Of a stretch of DNA of 15,712 nt, positions 1 through 8,582 are shown in pieces. The notes beneath the pieces are model-generated. The model searched no databases. It was not told the origin of the DNA and saw only the letters and a list, made by a program, of their open reading frames with translations. Position 1 is the first letter of the stretch. Each line of letters opens with the position of its first letter. This stretch comes from Bacillota bacterium (GTDB lineage: Bacteria > Bacillota > Sulfobacillia > Symbiobacteriales > Symbiobacteriaceae), in NCBI GenBank assembly GCA_028287415.1, contig JAQBPS010000648.1:1-15712 (forward strand). The letters are read 5' to 3'. The translations under genes and the position numbers were made by a program.

Positions 1-2245
1 GCGCGTCGCCGGGCAGCAGGCTGGTGTGCCATGTGTAGGTGACGGCGTCCTGCTTGTTTAGCACCTGGTTCAGCTGGTAGTACAGGCGCCGGTAGGTGGA
101 CAGATCGCCGGCTGCGGCCTGCTGCCAGGTCGGGCCCTGGTCATCGTTGGTCTCCTTCCCGGATTCGTAAGGCTGCGTATCAAATGTGAACGCAAACTGA
201 AGTCCCGCCACCGCGGCGGTGCCCGGCAGCACCTGGTAGCTGAGGCCCACGCTGGGCCACTGGCCGGGACCGAGCAGCGTGTCCGTATAGCCCAGGAGGA
301 TCGGGGGACGGTTGACCGGGCTGCCCGGGGTGGGGCTGTCAAGCGGGGTCAGAATCTGATTGCCGAAGATGTCCTGCCACCCGAAGTCCAGTTGGAGCAA
401 GTCCCCCACGCCACGGTACGGATTATCGGCCAGCGGCGGCAGGTCACCCGCACGGGCCTGCGCCGGCAGCGCAAATTTGTAGTACGGCACCGCCCGGTCA
501 TACTGCCAGGCTCCGTCCGCATTGGCCGCTGGCAGTCTGGCCTTGTCGCCCAGTTCCTCCTCGGGCACCGGGTCCGCCGGGCCAACCGGCAGGCCGCTGT
601 CGCTGCTCGTGAAGTCCTGGTTCTCCCCCACCCTGTAGCCGAGCATGTGGAACATGTTCTGCAGATACGTTTCGGCAAAAACCGGATCATCCGGGTTGCG
701 TGGGACCGCCCCCGGCTGATCCCGCTGGGCTTTGGCCTCCACCACGCCCGGCGGCACAAGTGCGGAGCGCACGCTCGGCCCGGTGGTCACCTGCAGCGGC
801 GGGGCATCAGGGAAGAGCCCCATCACAGTCCGGTTCTCAGCCACCAGTGCTGCCAGCTCCTCACCGTAGAACGACGCGAGCTTGCGCAGGCTGTCCCCCG
901 CCTTGACCGGCACCTGCAGCGCCGGCAGGCGAAGGGCGTCGGAGAGCTTGAGGCCGCTCCAGTCGGCGATGCGCGGGTTGGCGGCCTGTATGGCCTGCAC
1001 CGAGGTGCCGAAGTATTGGGCAATGGTGGCCAGGTCGGCGCCGGGAGCACCCACGCCCACCTGGTAGACGCCGCTCGCCACGGTGAGCGTGGTGCCGACG
1101 GTGCCGACCCGCAGCGGGAGGTCGGCATTCTGCTCGCCGATGCTGATCGCATCCGCGTAGTATGCAATCGCCAGATCGTCGAGGGACGACCCGCCCGGGG
1201 AGGCCGTGCGCTGCTCGGGGTCTGTCTCGGCGAACACGGTAAAGGAGGCCGCCGCTCCCGCCTGCTGCTCGCCGCTGTCGCCCCGGGGCGTGTCGCTGAT
1301 ATCCCCGGTGATCACGCAGTTCATGAAGCTCATGGCCCGGTTTCGGTCCGTGTCGGTGTGGGGTCGGAAGGAGACCAGCAGCGTCAGCTCGGCCTCGCCC
1401 TTGTCGTTGAAGACGCGGTCCGGCAAACCCTCCTGGGTCTCAAAGTTGTGGTAGTAAAGGAAGTAGCCGCCCGACCGGGTAATGCTCCCCTCCCACAGCA
1501 GCCGGATAAAGTCATAAGCCGTGTTGTAACAGCCAGTCGGCGGATCATCGGCGGGGGCCGCGGCGCGCAGCGCCAGCATAAGCGCAGGCGGGTGCGTGTC
1601 AGTGCTCAGGTTCACCTGCGTCAGGAAGAAGGCCACATTCCCGTTCCCGTCGGACTGCTTGCCCTGTGCAGCCTGGCCGACGGGGCTGGGCAGGTAGAGC
1701 AGCGTCAGATCGCTGACCACCCCGTGGTTCGTAGGGCTGATGGCGGCCAGCAGGCGCTCCAGCAGGACGATATCATACTCGTTGGCGGCAACGAGCTCGT
1801 AGGTATGCGCGGTGGCAGGGCTGCCGGCGACCGGCGGGATGCGCTTGATCGCCAGGCCGATCTGCATGCCCCAGCCGTAGTAGCCTACGGGCCGGGTCGC
1901 CATCTTGCCGGTCGCCTGGTCATAGGTGCCAACTTTGAAGGCAAACCGGGGCACCACATCACGTTGCGGCACGGCGAGGTCGATCAGATTATCCGGCAGG
2001 GACCAGATGCGCAGGGGCACCGGCAAATTTTTGTCAGCAGGCTGGCCATACGGCAGGGTGACGGGCGCGGCGCTCTGCCAGGCCGTCACGGCTGTAGTGT
2101 TGAAGCGGGCAGGGGTCACCTGGTCCGCCTCTGCCACGCCCAGCAGCAGGTGCTTCGGCACCAGCAGGTTCTGTTCGGCGAAGGTCCGCACCCGGTTGAT
2201 GCGCTTGATGTCGCGGCCCTGCAGCTGCACCTTGAGCGAATCCAT
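1..2245 (-). CDS. Large protein of unknown function with two LysM-like modules, 3' end cut by window edge
   Basis: I translated this frame codon by codon from the ATG at 2245 and it stays open to position 2, giving at least 748 residues; the C-terminus lies outside the window. The N-terminal part (about residues 1-390) is a soluble mixed domain with no signal peptide (it begins MDSLKVQLQGRDIKRINRV) and no membrane segment. Two LysM-like modules follow: about residues 390-430 (ADLATIAQYFGTSVQAIQAAN) and about 445-480 (VKAGDSLRKLASFYGEELAA). After a proline-rich linker, the visible remainder (about 500-748) is aromatic-rich with no family I recognise. LysM modules usually bind N-acetylglucosamine-containing glycans, but that role is unproven here. 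The ATG shares one base with the stop of the 1607-aa gene (TAATG), and GGGGGAG about 7 nt upstream is the likely ribosome site, so translation is probably coupled. The gene and its frame are secure; the function is unknown. Confidence 0.9.
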   Translation of the reverse strand, partial: MDSLKVQLQGRDIKRINRVRTFAEQNLLVPKHLLLGVAEADQVTPARFNTTAVTAWQSAAPVTLPYGQPADKNLPVPLRIWSLPDNLIDLAVPQRDVVPRFAFKVGTYDQATGKMATRPVGYYGWGMQIGLAIKRIPPVAGSPATAHTYELVAANEYDIVLLERLLAAISPTNHGVVSDLTLLYLPSPVGQAAQGKQSDGNGNVAFFLTQVNLSTDTHPPALMLALRAAAPADDPPTGCYNTAYDFIRLLWEGSITRSGGYFLYYHNFETQEGLPDRVFNDKGEAELTLLVSFRPHTDTDRNRAMSFMNCVITGDISDTPRGDSGEQQAGAAASFTVFAETDPEQRTASPGGSSLDDLAIAYYADAISIGEQNADLPLRVGTVGTTLTVASGVYQVGVGAPGADLATIAQYFGTSVQAIQAANPRIADWSGLKLSDALRLPALQVPVKAGDSLRKLASFYGEELAALVAENRTVMGLFPDAPPLQVTTGPSVRSALVPPGVVEAKAQRDQPGAVPRNPDDPVFAETYLQNMFHMLGYRVGENQDFTSSDSGLPVGPADPVPEEELGDKARLPAANADGAWQYDRAVPYYKFALPAQARAGDLPPLADNPYRGVGDLLQLDFGWQDIFGNQILTPLDSPTPGSPVNRPPILLGYTDTLLGPGQWPSVGLSYQVLPGTAAVAGLQFAFTFDTQPYESGKETNDDQGPTWQQAAAGDLSTYRRLYYQLNQVLNKQDAVTYTWHTSLLPGDA

Positions 2246-5200
2246 TACTGCTCCCCCTTTCCACCGCCGCCAAGAGAGACCCACGGCAGAGCGGCCGGGT
2301 TGTTTAGTGTGAAAGTGAAGGTGTCCGAGTCCTTGAGGGATGGGATCGGGAACTGCTGGCCGGTGAGGGCGTAGAGTCCGCTTTCCGGGCTGGCGGGCGG
2401 CGGCTGAATGCCCTTGGTGGGTAGCCGCAACCCGTGCAGGAAGAACCGGGATGCCATGCCCGACAGCCGCCGCAGCCCATGCGTCTCCTTGATCTCCTGG
2501 AGCAGCCACTTGAGCTTGTGCTGTGTCAGGTGCGCAATGTCGACGTATCCATCCGCCCCGCCGTCAAACAGCCCGGCGATCGCCGCATTCTCACGTACCC
2601 CCGCCAGCGCTGCAAGTGTGGCGCCAAAGCGCTGAGCCAGGCCGTCGAGCGTGTCGCCCCCAGCCGTCGTGTAGGTCAACGTGGGCACGGCCAGCACGGC
2701 AAATGGCTGGAGCAGCGACTGGGACGCGACGTTGGAGTTCTGCACGAGCCCGGTGAGATCCGTGCCGAACCGGGTCGCGAGCCCACTCAGCGTCTCGCCG
2801 GCCATGATCTGGAGCGGCACGGCTTGCCCGCCGCCAGGCGGGGTGTAGGTGACCGTCCGGCCTGCGATAAGCAGGGCCGCATTGCCCGCATTCTCGCCCT
2901 GCCGCACAAGCGCTGGCACATCAAACCCGCCCTGGAAGCTGTTCACGGCGATGCCGCTCAGGCTGTCGCCGCTCTGCACCTGATACTGGATCCCAGGTAT
3001 CCGTAATTGCTTCCCGGCGGCCAACAGGTGGCGCGGATTCGCCTCAAACAGCTCCGCCACCGTGTACGGCACCCCGGCTTCGGTGATCACCCAGTTGACA
3101 ATCTGCTGCACCGTCTGGCCGGGGTCAATCGGGTAACGATAGTCCCGCAGCGCATCGCGAGCCGCCTGCACCAGTTGCCGGGACAGCAGCAGGAAGTAGT
3201 CGGCGAAGATGAAGGTCGCCATCGAGGCCGGGCGCGAAGGATCTTTCACCGCCATCAGCTTGGGCTGGTGCGCCATCTCCTCCTGCACCTGAACCGCCAG
3301 CTTCGCAAAGTAGCCCGCCAGGGAGGTCAGGTAATCATGATCAAGGCTGTTGAACTCAGAGAACTTGTATTGCAACAGCGGGGGCTTCTTGGGATCGGGG
3401 TTGGGCACCAGCAGCTCGAGGTCCGGCACCATCGGGAAGAGCGTGGTGTGTTTCTCCTGTAGCGGCCCGCCATCGTCCGGGAGCGGCGGTGCGACATTCA
3501 GGACGAACTGCCCGCCCATGAAGGCGCTCAGGGCCTCCACGGGAATCGCCGACCAGAGCCCCTGGCTATGCGGGTCCTTACCGGTCAGGAAGTCCATGAC
3601 GGCCGCCAGCTGCTTGTCCGTCACCGGCGTGTCGTCGAGTCTGTCCGCGGTTACCTGGCCGGTCAGGCTGGCCGCCACGACCCACCGCAGGAGCATCTTA
3701 GCGAGCAGTTCAAAGGCGGTATCCGCACTTGGCTCCTGGCCGCTCGGGGGCAACGGCGCCACTGAGTCCAGCGCCAGCAGCAGCACGTAGGCCGCCTGCT
3801 GATCGGCCGGCTTGGCAGCCCCGTCCCCGTGCACGGTCAGCGCCGGCACCAGGTAGCCGCTCAGGGGCACCCCCGGCACCGTGGCCTGGAGGTTGCTCCA
3901 GGTCATCGTCAGGCCCTCGCCGTTTGCCAGCAGGGCCGAATCGTTTGCGCTCAGGCGCAGCGTCTGTTTGGCCTGGAGCGTGTCCGGATCCCATGGGGCC
4001 TTGCCGCTGTTCGTGATCGTGAAAGTCTCCTTCAGCGTGTAGGAGAAGCTGAAACTGATGCTGATGCTGAACAGGCCCACATCAATGGAGATTTTCACGC
4101 TGATGTCCACGGCTGCCCAGACGGTGATGGGAATGTCGCGGAACGACTCGAAGGTGATCTGTGCGGCCAGTGTGATACTAAGGCTCACCTCGGCCTTGAC
4201 CACAGCAAAGTCGACCGAGCCGAACAGCTTGCCGAGAATCCCGATCGTGCCCTGGAGCCAGAAGTAGTACGTGTCCTGGATGTTGCTGCTGCCGGTCGTG
4301 GCGGGCACCACCGGGTTCCAGCGGGCGATCACCCCTTCGATGATGCCGAAAACGGTGACACTGAGCCCCGCTTTGAAGATGCCCTTGTCGATCTCCTTGC
4401 CCACGCCCAGCCGCAGCCCGAAGCCGAAGATCAGCACCGGGTTGAAATGGCCCTTGTCCGTCTTGGGCACCTGGTTGGATGTGCTGCTTGACAGCTTGCC
4501 AAAGTACAGGCCGCCGGCGCCGAGCACGGGAATGCCGGGGTAGATGATGCCCTGGACGGAGAAGCAGCGGGTCCAGTCCATGTTCCAGGGGAAGCCAATG
4601 TCCACCTTGAAGTCGCCGTTTGTATAGACGGCGATCCCAAAGACAGGCAGGGTGAGCGAGTATGCACCCACGTCAAAGGAGCGCATCGCCTTCGGCAGCG
4701 TGATCTCCGCCTGGTAGACCCCCACCGTGTCGCTGATGCGCTGGTACATGATTTCAAAGACGAGCCCCTCAAGGAGCTTGGCGGCGGGGCCGGCCAGAGC
4801 GGCGCGCAGCGCGTACAGGTTGGGATCGTTAAAGATCACGCTCAGCGACAGGAAGTAGGTCGGTGCGTCGTCCGCCACCAGCATCGGCAGATTCGCACTG
4901 GGGTTGGCGGGCTCAAGCTTTGGTTTGGGTTTCTCCACCTTGAGAATCCCAAAGTCTGTGGCCACGAGCCAGCCGGCGTTGGGGTCGTACACCATCTCGA
5001 TGGGGTCAGCCAGCCCGGCCGCGGCTTCCTCGACCGGGGGCGTGGCCGGCAGCTGCCGCAGCAGGTCGATCGCCTCCTGCACCGACTTGAACTGCTCGTG
5101 GCCCTTGATCGACACGTGCTGACCCACCATGAGGAGGCGCAGGTCAAAGTACTTGTTGCCCCCACCGGGTGGCACTTTCGTCGAGGCCGGATCGGCCGCG

Positions 5201-7068
5201 TCCCACTTGAGGGGCTCGCTCTGCCATATGAAGCTGCCATCCAGGACGATGTTCACCTTCGGCTTCGCATACGCCACGCCAATGCGGGTGATCTTGGCAA
5301 AGCCGAAGTCCAGGTCCTTGATCTCCAGGCCAAAGCTGACCTGCCGCGTGCCAAAGTTAAAGCTGAGGGAGATATCATCCAGGGGAATATCGTCCAGGAG
5401 GTTCCACGGTGCGGCCAGCCCAAAGGGCGTGCCGATGGCCCAACCGACAAACTTCGCGATCAGCCCGCCCAGCGTGACGCCCGTCAGGCGGAACGTCGCC
5501 ACCTTGTTCTGAAGCGTCGCCTGAAATAGCTCCCACTGGATGGTGAACAGCTGCGATTTGATGTCGTAGCTGATAGCCACTTCGATGCTCTCGAAGCGAA
5601 CAGTCGCCATGAGTTGGCCGGAGTAGCCTTCCTTCGGATCATGGGTGATTGCGACGCTGGCCGTCACGCCCGCGTCCGGGGTGAAGGGCAGCTGCCATTC
5701 CTTATCCGTCTGCCCGGCGATGCTCCAGGCGCCGGTCTTGGGCGTAATGCTGACCGCCAGGCCGGAAACGCCGTACTCCAGGTCCGTGTCGATATCCAGG
5801 TAGGTCTTCGCGAGGTTCTTGAGCGTCAGTGCCCCGTTCGTCTGGCCCTTGAAAACCCAGCCCGTATCGCCGCCCTCATAGCTGGCGGAGACCGTGACGC
5901 TCAGCGGTGCGTCGGCCGCGCCAATCGCCACCGTACCGCTGAGGGAGCCCGTCGGCACAGCGGTGCCGCTGCCGGCCACGTCAAAGGAGAGCCCGGTGAC
6001 CGTGAAGATGGTCTTGCCGCCGATGACGATCGGCCAGTCCGTCGTGAGTCCGGCGCCGAACTGGTAAGTGACGCCCCGCTGGAACCGCAAGTTCAGCAGG
6101 AAGGCACTCAGGTCGGCGCTCAGGTCTACGTGGGTATCCGTCGCGAACACCCGCAGGAAGGCACCAAGGGGAATGACGGGGCTGCCCGGGTCAAGGCTGG
6201 CATAGACGCTGAGGTTCGGGTACGCGGCCCCGACGGCGATGATTCCCTGCTGGCCGTCGTCCAGGCCGATCAGAATCTGCCCGGAGACGCCGTAGGTGAC
6301 CGTCCGGTCCTGCATGCTGGCCGGGTTGCCCACGGTCACCACCACCGTGGGATTCGCCACGCTGACATTGCCGAAGAGGGGCCACGCCTTCGTGCTGGCG
6401 ATGGTCACCTGCACGGAGGCGAGGGACTGCGCTGCGGGGTCGAACTCAAAGGTGATCCCCTGCACACTCAGGTTCGCTGCCACATTCAGGCCGGGGGGGA
6501 GAATCGCCGTGAGGTTGATGCCACCGATGTACTGCAGCACATTGGCGATGTTGACGGTATCGGGCGGCAACTCCGCCGTGAATAGCCAGCGGTCGCTGAA
6601 GACCGGGAACTGCGTGCTCAGCGTGACCGGCACCGGCCCCAGGTCCGTGGTCATACCGTAGGTGCCGACCACGGGGGCCGTGGCGCTGTCCAGCACCGTC
6701 AGTCCCAGTTGCGGCTCCCGCAAGCCGATCCACGGAATGGCGTCGTATCGCCACTGATACGCCGTACCGGTGGCGTCGACCTGGAGCGCTGCGGTCAGCA
6801 CCTGCTGATCGTTGACCGTGAAGCGGAGCGTGATCGTCGCATCAACAAAACCCAGGGCGGAGGAGATGCCGGTGACGGTGATTGTGTCCTTGGGTGCGGG
6901 AAACAGAATCTGCGACTCACCGATCTGAAACAGGTCGTCGTTCACGATCAGCCCGTAGAACTGGCCGATCTGGCTGGCACTGCCCAGGGCCGCCAGGAGG
7001 TTGAGCACCTCCGTCTTTGCGTCACGGTTCTCGCCCAGCGCCTGGTTCAGTTCCGCAAGGGTGCTCAT
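2245..7068 (-). CDS. Giant beta-rich repetitive protein with C-terminal LysM-like modules (1607 aa)
   Basis: A short helical head (residues about 1-45, LAELNQALGENRDAKTEVLN) is followed by roughly 1000 residues of alternating hydrophobic/polar beta-strand sequence. Recurring phrases include VSGLAVSITPKTGAWSIAG, FGFGLRLGVGKEIDKGIF (about 880) and NGDFKVDIGFPWNMDW (about 820). From memory, the style resembles large bacterial proteins annotated as DUF6603, but I could not check this. After about residue 1025 comes an alpha/beta stretch, then three or four LysM-like modules: about 1310-1350 (YTVAELFEANPRHLLAAGKQ), 1358-1400 (YQVQSGDSLSGIA), 1415-1450 (MAGETLSGLATRFG) and 1460-1500 (GGDTLDGLAQRFGATL). 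No signal peptide or clear membrane helix is seen. The start ATG overlaps the previous stop (ATGA). The stop TAA overlaps the next ATG, and the glycine-rich C-terminus (SLGGGGKGEQ) encodes that gene's purine-rich ribosome site. Function unknown; a scaffold, shell or binding role is only inference. Confidence 0.92.
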   Translation of the reverse strand: MSTLAELNQALGENRDAKTEVLNLLAALGSASQIGQFYGLIVNDDLFQIGESQILFPAPKDTITVTGISSALGFVDATITLRFTVNDQQVLTAALQVDATGTAYQWRYDAIPWIGLREPQLGLTVLDSATAPVVGTYGMTTDLGPVPVTLSTQFPVFSDRWLFTAELPPDTVNIANVLQYIGGINLTAILPPGLNVAANLSVQGITFEFDPAAQSLASVQVTIASTKAWPLFGNVSVANPTVVVTVGNPASMQDRTVTYGVSGQILIGLDDGQQGIIAVGAAYPNLSVYASLDPGSPVIPLGAFLRVFATDTHVDLSADLSAFLLNLRFQRGVTYQFGAGLTTDWPIVIGGKTIFTVTGLSFDVAGSGTAVPTGSLSGTVAIGAADAPLSVTVSASYEGGDTGWVFKGQTNGALTLKNLAKTYLDIDTDLEYGVSGLAVSITPKTGAWSIAGQTDKEWQLPFTPDAGVTASVAITHDPKEGYSGQLMATVRFESIEVAISYDIKSQLFTIQWELFQATLQNKVATFRLTGVTLGGLIAKFVGWAIGTPFGLAAPWNLLDDIPLDDISLSFNFGTRQVSFGLEIKDLDFGFAKITRIGVAYAKPKVNIVLDGSFIWQSEPLKWDAADPASTKVPPGGGNKYFDLRLLMVGQHVSIKGHEQFKSVQEAIDLLRQLPATPPVEEAAAGLADPIEMVYDPNAGWLVATDFGILKVEKPKPKLEPANPSANLPMLVADDAPTYFLSLSVIFNDPNLYALRAALAGPAAKLLEGLVFEIMYQRISDTVGVYQAEITLPKAMRSFDVGAYSLTLPVFGIAVYTNGDFKVDIGFPWNMDWTRCFSVQGIIYPGIPVLGAGGLYFGKLSSSTSNQVPKTDKGHFNPVLIFGFGLRLGVGKEIDKGIFKAGLSVTVFGIIEGVIARWNPVVPATTGSSNIQDTYYFWLQGTIGILGKLFGSVDFAVVKAEVSLSITLAAQITFESFRDIPITVWAAVDISVKISIDVGLFSISISFSFSYTLKETFTITNSGKAPWDPDTLQAKQTLRLSANDSALLANGEGLTMTWSNLQATVPGVPLSGYLVPALTVHGDGAAKPADQQAAYVLLLALDSVAPLPPSGQEPSADTAFELLAKMLLRWVVAASLTGQVTADRLDDTPVTDKQLAAVMDFLTGKDPHSQGLWSAIPVEALSAFMGGQFVLNVAPPLPDDGGPLQEKHTTLFPMVPDLELLVPNPDPKKPPLLQYKFSEFNSLDHDYLTSLAGYFAKLAVQVQEEMAHQPKLMAVKDPSRPASMATFIFADYFLLLSRQLVQAARDALRDYRYPIDPGQTVQQIVNWVITEAGVPYTVAELFEANPRHLLAAGKQLRIPGIQYQVQSGDSLSGIAVNSFQGGFDVPALVRQGENAGNAALLIAGRTVTYTPPGGGQAVPLQIMAGETLSGLATRFGTDLTGLVQNSNVASQSLLQPFAVLAVPTLTYTTAGGDTLDGLAQRFGATLAALAGVRENAAIAGLFDGGADGYVDIAHLTQHKLKWLLQEIKETHGLRRLSGMASRFFLHGLRLPTKGIQPPPASPESGLYALTGQQFPIPSLKDSDTFTFTLNNPAALPWVSLGGGGKGEQ

Positions 7069-8567
7069 GCCTCTCCCCCCTCCCCCCCGGCCACCTGCTC
7101 CGGCGGTATCAGCGGAATCTTACAGGTCTCTGCCAGGAAGCGCAGGGCCAGTGAAAGTTTGTCGGTCTGCTGGTTATGGAAGAGCTTTCGCAGGGCCTGG
7201 AAGTACGGCAGGAACGGGCTTTGCTTGGGGTAGGTCAGGTTGAACATGGCGCCGGCCAGGCGCATGAAGGGAAAGGCCTCTGGCTGAAGCCTGCCGTAGC
7301 CCCGTACGGCGGTCACCAGCTGGTAGACCCCGTCTGCGACCACCCGGTCGCCTATGTCCGACGTGAGTGTGCCGAAGCCGGCGCTGTTGGGATAAGCGGT
7401 GCGCGTGTCAATGCAGAAGTAGGGATGGCCCTGATTCAGCGCCGGATTCAACGTGCCCCGGCCCTCAAAGGTGCCGGGAACGAAGGCCCGGTAGTAGAAC
7501 CAGTTGAAAATGTCGGAAGGCGTCCCCTTCATAGGCAGGATCATCAGCTGATTCGGCTTCAGGCTGTTCAGGGCAGCGGCCAGCTTGGTGCTGTCCTCCC
7601 GGAAGAACAGTACACGGTCTGAGATCGGCTTCTGCTCCAGGTAACGGCTGAGATTTTCTGGCAAGCGCGCGCTGCTGCCATCAAGCAGGGCTCGCAGCGG
7701 ATCCCAGGTCTCGGTCAGGTCATAGAAGGCCACCAGGAGCATCGGCCGCGCCGATTGGTGCTCGGCCAGGGTGTCCTGGAAGGTGACCATTGCCGCACAG
7801 AGGTTAAACAGGGAGTCGCTAAGACTCGCCCGCGTGTCCACGCCATAGACCGGCGAGAAGAAGAGCCTGTTCTCCATTTGCTGCACGATCTTCGCCTTCG
7901 CCACGACCTCTTTGAAGCGCTCCAGGCTGCCGTACAGGTTCCAGATCGCCTCCCCGTAGGCCGGATCGACCTGGTAGAAGCCATGCGCATTGAAGGCCGC
8001 CCCGCCAATGCTCGCTTGGCCATCCAGCGAGGTTAGCGTCTGCGAGCCAGTCTGCCAGAGGAAGTTGTTGCCCTTCTCCCACGCGTAGGGCTGCAGCTGC
8101 AAATAGTACTTGACGTTGCAGATGCGCGCCCGCTCCTTGATCATGGGCTCTTTGGTCACTTCGGACCCGCCGCAGATCAGGAGCGTGGCGGGCGTTTTGA
8201 CCGGCTTCCCGTCCGCCCAACTGAAGGTGAGCTTGACCCCGCTGAAGATCTGGTCTTTGGGCAAGTTCGTATCCTTGCCTCTCACAAAACCGGGGATCAG
8301 CATCTCCAGCTTGTCCTGGCTGGAGAAGTCGGACATGTAAATGAAGATGCGGATCGTGCCGCGAAAGCCCATGTCGATCATGCGCCGCATGATGTTGATC
8401 GTGGTCGCATAGTGGCCCATGGCGTTCGACGTGTCACAGAGAATCCGCAGCTCGTCGTTCCGTGCGTTGAGCCACTGCACCACCTGACGGGCGGCGCCGG
8501 GGTCCGGCCACCGCGCCTGGGCCTTCTTCATCACCGAGCCGATAATCTTGTCGGGCGACGTTGCCAT
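7065..8567 (-). CDS. Unknown 500-aa alpha/beta protein, possibly GT-B glycosyltransferase-like
   Basis: The N-terminal region has a Rossmann-type start: a beta strand (LRILCDTSNA), then a glycine/histidine loop and helix (MGHYATTINIMRRMIDMGF), then another strand (TIRIFIYMSD). This recalls the acceptor-side loop of GT-B glycosyltransferases such as MurG. Near the C-terminal third, FEGRGTLNPALNQGHPYFCID is similar in layout to the GT-B donor-site pattern 'E-G-x-x-T-x-x-E-A-L-x-x-G-x-P'. These are only motif-level resemblances, and I see no diagnostic catalytic signature, so a structural or nucleotide-binding protein is equally possible. There is no signal peptide. The gene starts 15 nt after the 1150-aa gene, with GGGGGG about 9 nt upstream of the ATG. 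It ends in GGEGGEA, whose GGGGGGAG codons act as the ribosome site of the 1607-aa gene, with which it overlaps by 4 nt (ATGA). If it is an enzyme, it is the only obvious candidate in the block. Confidence 0.88.
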   Translation of the reverse strand: MATSPDKIIGSVMKKAQARWPDPGAARQVVQWLNARNDELRILCDTSNAMGHYATTINIMRRMIDMGFRGTIRIFIYMSDFSSQDKLEMLIPGFVRGKDTNLPKDQIFSGVKLTFSWADGKPVKTPATLLICGGSEVTKEPMIKERARICNVKYYLQLQPYAWEKGNNFLWQTGSQTLTSLDGQASIGGAAFNAHGFYQVDPAYGEAIWNLYGSLERFKEVVAKAKIVQQMENRLFFSPVYGVDTRASLSDSLFNLCAAMVTFQDTLAEHQSARPMLLVAFYDLTETWDPLRALLDGSSARLPENLSRYLEQKPISDRVLFFREDSTKLAAALNSLKPNQLMILPMKGTPSDIFNWFYYRAFVPGTFEGRGTLNPALNQGHPYFCIDTRTAYPNSAGFGTLTSDIGDRVVADGVYQLVTAVRGYGRLQPEAFPFMRLAGAMFNLTYPKQSPFLPYFQALRKLFHNQQTDKLSLALRFLAETCKIPLIPPEQVAGGEGGEA

Positions 8568-8582
8568 GCTCCCGTGCCCCCC

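Noticed and set aside
392..2374. A 660-codon open reading frame on the plus strand
   Set aside because: It lies opposite the >=748-aa minus-strand gene, which has a ribosome site, a coupled start and LysM-like modules. The plus-strand translation is low-complexity Arg/Gly/His-rich sequence typical of the antisense of GC-rich genes.
5614..6585. A 323-codon plus-strand open reading frame
   Set aside because: Entirely antisense to the beta-rich part of the 1607-aa gene; Arg/Gly/Asp-rich shadow translation.
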